From positions 61,478,551-61,542,550 of the forward strand of contig NC_082599.1 in the NCBI RefSeq assembly GCF_030936135.1: 64,000 nucleotides of DNA, read 5' to 3'. Within the stretch, counting starts at the first letter, position 1. Each line of letters starts with the position of its first letter. The DNA is from Gavia stellata. Its lineage: Eukaryota > Chordata > Aves > Gaviiformes > Gaviidae. Under the pieces are notes generated by a model, which was not told the origin of the DNA, searched no databases, and worked only from the letters and a program-made list of their open reading frames with translations. This document shows positions 58,501 through 64,000 of the stretch, in pieces. The position numbers and the translations under genes were made by a program.

Positions 58501-61500
58501 GGATGATGATGTTCAAGAGGAGAGAGCGAGCTTCGTTTGCCTGGCTGCTAACCAGTCCCATTGCTATTGCTAAATTTGAAATCTAGAAGAGGGTGATTGT
58601 TAAAATTGTTTGCCATGGCTTTTTTATCTCAACAGCATTATTTCTAAGCCTTATTTGATGTCTGGCAGAAACATTAAGGGAATCGTGAATGAGTTCCTGA
58701 ATACCCGCTGACTATTTAGTGCAAATCTTATGTGTAGTTAATATATAGGGTGGGCAATGTATAGGGTAAGCTATAGGATTTTCTTAGCTTGCCTATGGGC
58801 AAGGGACATGAAAAATACACCTTTCTTACTCTTGGGTCTTTGGAGAATATGCTGAAAAATTTTGCAGTTGGTATTTACAGTTGGTATTTTGCGGTGAGGG
58901 TGAACAGAAGTACTGAAATGGGCAATGACTGCTTGCAAAGCTATGAATTATTCTCTATCCTTAACTGATGTTGTTGTAGCAATGCTAGTTTATCATCAGA
59001 GGGCCTAATAATTTAAAAAAAAAGTTTTGCTTGCTTTTTTTCTTTTCCTGCTGCTGCTTTTGTGGAACCAGTCCCTGTCAGTCTCGGTGCAGTGTCCTCT
59101 ACTGAACTTCCCCCAAAAGAGAACATCAACCAGATACAAAAGAGGGACCATTCTCCTGGGATGGGGATGACTGCAGAAAGGAGGTTGCTCTTTCCTAATT
59201 TCCCTAAGGGTGCACGACGTTCGGTCCCAGGACTTCATCTGTCTTGTCAGTTACTGAGTCTGTATTCACGAACCGTAGTCCCAAACCTCTCTGGTATCAT
59301 TTGCAAAAGCCCCATTTCTCCAGCACGATCGTATTCTGAAGAACTGAGCTTGGCTACTGATCATAATGATTTTTCCTTCTCTTGGGCAAAAGATACAATA
59401 CCTAAACTAGGGAAAAATTGTCCTTTTTCACAAAATGTCTTCCATGCCCCTGAAGTTGTCTTTTGAAGTTTACTTCGGGTTGCTGGTCCTCTGTAAAGGT
59501 AAGGATTTGACACGTATATAATCCATTATCTAACATTCTGAAAGAAAATCTCTTTGCAGGGAAGTACCGGGTGCTATCTTGGCTTCTTTTCCCTTGCGTA
59601 TACAGTTGCTGCTATTCCACTCCTAAAAAAAGACTGAAAAATCAAAGACTTACGACTACTTTATACAAGACAGTTGGAAACCTTTTTCTGAAGTTGTAAT
59701 TAAAAAAAAAAGTAATCCTAAAGCTGATACACAATGCACTGCTGAGTTACAGTAGTCTTACTGTGCACAGTCCTAAAGGTAGATGGTTTTATTCAACGGT
59801 ACAAACCATGGAAAAGATACGTATGTACATTTTTCCTTACTGCAACTAAGGGGTTCAAGAGTGGAACTGCATGAGGGAAAGCTCTTTTCTTCTTTGGAGT
59901 CACAGTTCAAATGTAGGTTGCCAAAGTTTGAGTTTCTTTACTCTCTAGAAATATTTTGATGACCTATCAAAACGTGTAAGAAAGACTGATGCCGACAGTC
60001 CAGTGTCTGAGATGCAAATGTAAGGTTTTTTAATAGAGCATCACTGTTGGTAACTCAGCAAGCCCAGCAAACTTAAAATTGTTTTCTTAGTCTGTGGGCA
60101 AACACGAGTGTTGTTTTGCTAAGCTTGCTTATGAGGCAATATGTATGTCTTACATGGAATTGTAAAGAAAGTTCACAGGGCCTCTGCATCGCTGGTATTA
60201 ACGTGTGTAAGGACAGAATGCGAGGCAAACATCCTTCCAGGGTATTACAGAGTCTGCTGCTGTGTTTGACTTGAACATGTTGGGTAAATACCGTGATTCT
60301 TACTGTGGCAGAAGTCATATTGACCCTAAATCAGTCCCGAGGGAGAACCGAGGGCAGCAAATGACCGCGGTGCACCACGTATGTAGACATTGGCTGCAGC
60401 ATGAGCTCATTCTGTGGCATGCTGCGATGAATGCAAAGTATTTTGAGGGTGTGGGTTTTTTCCTTTAAGGAACCCTTAAGTCATCTGGAAACTGCCGGGT
60501 TCAGTAGTTCAGAAGCTGGCACGCAGCAGACTGTCTCGGAGTAGCTGAAGAAGGGAAAACCATAATGGGTCAGGTTACTCATCCTCAGGAGAAATAATTC
60601 TCTCTCTAGCATCTGGAAATCTCACAGTCGTTTTTGGAGTTGATTAAGCCATCTCTTGTTGGAAAGCTTCTTGGGATCAGTGTAGATGTCAAAAATCTAC
60701 GGGTGGCCTAGACGTAATACAGTATCACTCTATTGCATACCTAGCTGTAATATAATCAACAACTGCAGATGTTGGTTGGTATTATCAGTCTGTAGACTGA
60801 GCAGTTCCTGGGTTATGTTCTTTCGGGGAGTTTCATGTGACAAAGGAGTGCTGTAGGAAAAATAGGATCCTAGTTAGCTTTCTCAGTCTTTGTCCAGGAG
60901 GTACTATGTGTCATGTCTTACACTTCTCCTGGCCTCTCTTCAGGGGTGAATTTCTAGCCCGGCACACAGTTCCCTGAGCATTGTGAAGAATGGAGGAAGG
61001 TTTTTTTCAAGACAGAATTACTGCGATGGAAACAGATACTAGATGTCATTTAACAATTAATAAACACCAGCGGCTTGGTTCCGCCTTCCATTTTACGGAT
61101 TAATTTAGTCCTTGTTAAACTGGTGGACACAGAAGACTGTCAGTGTCAGTCGAACGTAATGTCAAAGACAAGAAGCAAACTGCTCTTTGCACCAGCCTGT
61201 TGATGATGCCCTCGGGGTCTGAAGCGCCCTGTTCCAGCCTGGGGTGCTCCACGTACAAACCCTAACTCGTGTTTGTGCCAGCTGTATAACGCGTGCAAAC
61301 AGGACAGGAACTCCAGCTAATGCGTTTTCTCCTCTGACTCAAGGAAACTGGAACACAAGTCTTCGTATTCGGTAGAGGAGGGCCTTGGTGACACACCGTG
61401 GTGCACCATGTTCTGGTGCATGTGCTTTCTGCGCCATGGGGTCATTCCTTCCATTCTAGGTCAGTTGTGTCTTGCGCCTTTGGGAAGGGTGGGTAGCACT

Positions 61501-62227
61501 CCGTACTGTCCCACCCGGGGCATGCTTTTGGGATCCTGTCAGTCAAGCTTAGTCGCGTGAGCTTACAAACCCTGTCACACAGCTGGGTTCATTTTGGCAA
61601 TATGGCCTTCTCTGTGTGGCTCATCAAGTGGCACAAAAGTGCTAACACCCAGGTCAGGTAACGGGAGATGTAACAAAGCCTGGCACTAACCGGTGATACC
61701 ATCACATCTGCTGTTTATGTCCTGAAGAGTAAATCTGGAAACCATTAGCAGGTGTGATGACGTGTGATGCTCAAGTCACGCTCTCTGAACAGGAACTGGA
61801 AATCTCTAGTTTTGAAAGGCAGTGCCTAGACTTTGTTCGGTCTCCAGAACATCAGACAGCCGGAGTCTAGTAGGAAGGAAGTCTCATAGGTGAGTGATTA
61901 GGGTCAGACAAGTAATTGGGCCAGCTATTTCTTTCCAGGTTTCCTAAAGCAGCTATTAATGGCCTAGTTTTACTCTCAGGCCATATTTTAAGTCATCATT
62001 ACCACTGACAAAAGTAGTGCCATGGATGTGGATATGCACCCTTGTTCACCCATTTTGACCACCCAAACACAGCTGAAGCCCTGCACGGCATGGACCAGCG
62101 AGCTAATGGGGGTTAGAACCAGCCTGGTAGGATGGGCTCCCGCGTGGATGAGTTCGCTGGTCCTCTTCACACCTGCATGGGCTTCTGTGCTGGCGTGAAA
62201 GGGCTGGGAATAGGAATGAGCAACCAG

Positions 62228-62265
<38 letters not shown>

Positions 62266-64000
62266 ACAGAAATGCTTTTCTTTGCTATTCTGTCCGTTTA
62301 TGTCCTCGTGTCATAACAGCAGCCGTGTCGTCTTCGCTGCTACATGAACTTCAGTGGGAATAGCATTAACCCGATGGCATCTTTTGTAAATACAGCCTAA
62401 CTTTTCACTTTAGAGCTAATCATATGTGCGTTAATTTAGATACGGATGTTTACAGATAGGTAGATCGGGTGATATAACTAAAGGTTGGGTTGATTTAGTA
62501 TAGCTGCTAAAACAATGTTTTCAGTTGATGGATCCTGGCACAGCTTTCAGCATAGGTGCCAAACCTTTATAGGCAATTTGCAAACATAAATTACTGTTAA
62601 GGACCAACAATTGTATTTTCTTATTTTCAAAAACCCTTTAAAAGTAATTTAAAAGTAATTCAACTTAAGCCATTTATATAGAGGGACTAGTTTGTTAAAT
62701 GGTGCCAAAAGAAGGAAGTGACTTAGAAAAATGGCTAGAAGCAAATAAAATTCATTTAAAGATTTTTAATTCCTACAAGGTGCCATTTTAGGCATCTTTA
62801 AATGCCCTAAAACTTTAAAAATTGCCTTAGTGTCCAGAAGGAAGTTTTATATTTATAACCAGTATGGTGGAGTCAATGAGTGAATCACGGAACCCGTTAG
62901 TTGTGGAGCAGGTAATGATGTGTCTGGTGCCAAGTATAGAAGATGTTATATGGGATTTTGATATGGGAAATCAATGGGCTTTGCATGTTAGCATGGAAAT
63001 GTTACGTGAATATGTTATTTCTTTCAGAATGGACAGAAGCTATCTTCTCAGCATACAAAATAGGCGGTTTCACTCTTAGACTATTACTTTGGCTATATTT
63101 GGTTCTGAATACCTGAGTTCCAAAACCCCTTCATTTTGATAGCGAAGGTGATACCCTGCAAGAATCTGTGCTTGTCAGCATTGCTGCATCCAGTCACAGT
63201 CCAGAGCAGAACGAGATGCACAATATGCTTAAATTTTGCCTTGCAGTCTCTTTCAGGAAGGGGCCTTGCATAGTACTGTAGCTGCAGGCATTCAGATAAA
63301 GATGTCTTGCAGTAAATTCATGGAAAACACGAAGGAGCGCTTGCTGAAAATTAACGATGCCGTGCTGCAGAAGACACTAGTTGTATATCCTGAAACCAGT
63401 CTCGCTTTGCAGTAGTGTCTCAGGGAAGCACTGCTGGCTTAAGATGCTTCTTTTTCAACGACAGTTTTCTCATTGCAGCTGAGAAAACAGTAACGCAAAG
63501 CGAACAAGGGATTGCTGATGAACCTTACATATCAAATTCTAGGCTGAAATTCAGCTTGTCTTCTTATTATTTACCATTGATGTTAGGATAACGCCTACAG
63601 GTGTGAACTTTGATTAGCTTCTCGACTCGCTGCTTGCTGTACAAGTGCACAAATAACAGGCAATCCGTTGTCCTCTGCTAGACGTGGCAAAGAACAGAAA
63701 AAAGATGTAGAGAAGCAAGATGATTTTCCAAAACTCAGAGGTCAATCAGAATAGACTGTGAGTCTCCTGACTCCAGCTGCAGTTGTCTGGGACAAGAATT
63801 TCATGAAGTCAAGACTTCATCTTCAGCATCATAAAGCCCCAAGGAATAGCTTAAAATATTTCCATTTACTCTGGGCTAAGCCGTACTGTCATGTTTTCTT
63901 CTTTTCAATTACTTTGAGATGAACCTTTTCCTCTGGTCTGCATGACTTGGGGCAGGATATTCATAAAAGAGTGAGGAGTTCCATGTTAAGAGTTAAATGG
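55530..64000. other. Intron 1 sequence, distal part of window
   Basis: No exon recognised. Features are a GC-richer patch at about 57640-57980 with a 14-bp direct repeat (GCAGCCTTCTGTC, 57745-57772), the A31 run at 62232, and AT-rich DNA at 62.4-62.9 kb. Overlapping opposite-strand frames at 57.6-58.0 kb follow the GC patch and are not supported as genes. Confidence 0.55.
62232..62262. repeat. Uninterrupted A31 run
   Basis: Thirty-one consecutive A bases on the + strand, preceded by GTGTT and followed by GGGACAG. It could be a mononucleotide microsatellite or the tail of a retro-inserted sequence. No recognisable pseudogene or SINE precedes it. Confidence 0.95.

Larger units (their letters stand above)
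48411..64000 (+). other. ADCY1: ADCY1 intron 1 (5' part; continues beyond the window)
   Basis: No sequence resembling ADCY1 exon 2 (which should encode the sixth helix and the linker into the first catalytic domain) was found on reading the + strand after 48411. The interval has the CpG-island tail to about 49.2 kb, one CR1 fragment at 55347-55529, simple repeats and otherwise unremarkable DNA. A first intron longer than 15 kb fits this gene family. A short exon could have been missed by eye. Confidence 0.75.

Noticed and set aside
48411..64000. Exon 2 of ADCY1
   Set aside because: I looked on the + strand for coding sequence for the sixth helix and following linker and found none; absence by eye is not proof, so no exon is called.
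1..64000. CRISPR array, operon, phage or tRNA/rRNA gene
   Set aside because: No regularly spaced direct repeats, no ribosome-binding-site-led gene strings and no cloverleaf with A/B boxes were seen; the sequence is vertebrate.

Overview
The window is vertebrate nuclear DNA, almost certainly from a bird. The evidence is at least twelve pieces of the CR1 non-LTR retrotransposon that end in the ATTCTGTG or ATTCTATG octamer, one ~1.1 kb LTR-type repeat whose layout I recall from avian genomes, long AT-leaning non-coding stretches, and one CpG island over a first exon. There are no prokaryotic operons, tRNAs, rRNAs or CRISPR arrays. I see no novel multi-gene system.

Only one protein-coding gene can be supported: exon 1 of ADCY1 (calcium/calmodulin-stimulated adenylyl cyclase 1) on the + strand. 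Its CDS runs from 47748 (or 47763) to a GT splice donor at 48411. The exon encodes 221 residues: the cytosolic N-terminus and the first five membrane helices. It sits in a CpG island (about 46950-49210). A 22-codon uORF overlaps the first ATG. Everything 3' of 48410 is intron 1; I did not find exon 2 by reading, so the rest of the gene lies beyond the window.

Layout: 1-5052, plain non-coding DNA. 5053-6188, an LTR-type repeat in minus orientation with an internal 39-bp minisatellite. 6189-14358, non-coding, with a hairpin at 9.3 kb, a GC-richer patch at 10.2-11.3 kb and a polypyrimidine tract. 14359-39217, the region of densest CR1: a long fragment at 14.4 kb with 199 open codons, a tandemly duplicated 3' end at 29.7-30.1 kb, and a ~0.7 kb older minus-strand copy at 37.2-37.9 kb. 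39218-46949, upstream flank of ADCY1. 46950-49210, CpG island with the ADCY1 start. 49211-64000, intron 1, with one more CR1 at 55.3 kb, simple repeats, a GC-rich patch near 57.7 kb and an A31 run at 62.2 kb.

Nearly all other open frames are short, unconserved in appearance, or shadows of repeats and of the CpG island. The strongest items for follow-up are the ADCY1 start region (uORF overlap, weak and strong ATG pair, polybasic plus cysteine-rich N-terminus), the G-tract clusters right after the donor, and a GC-rich palindromic motif that occurs three times.
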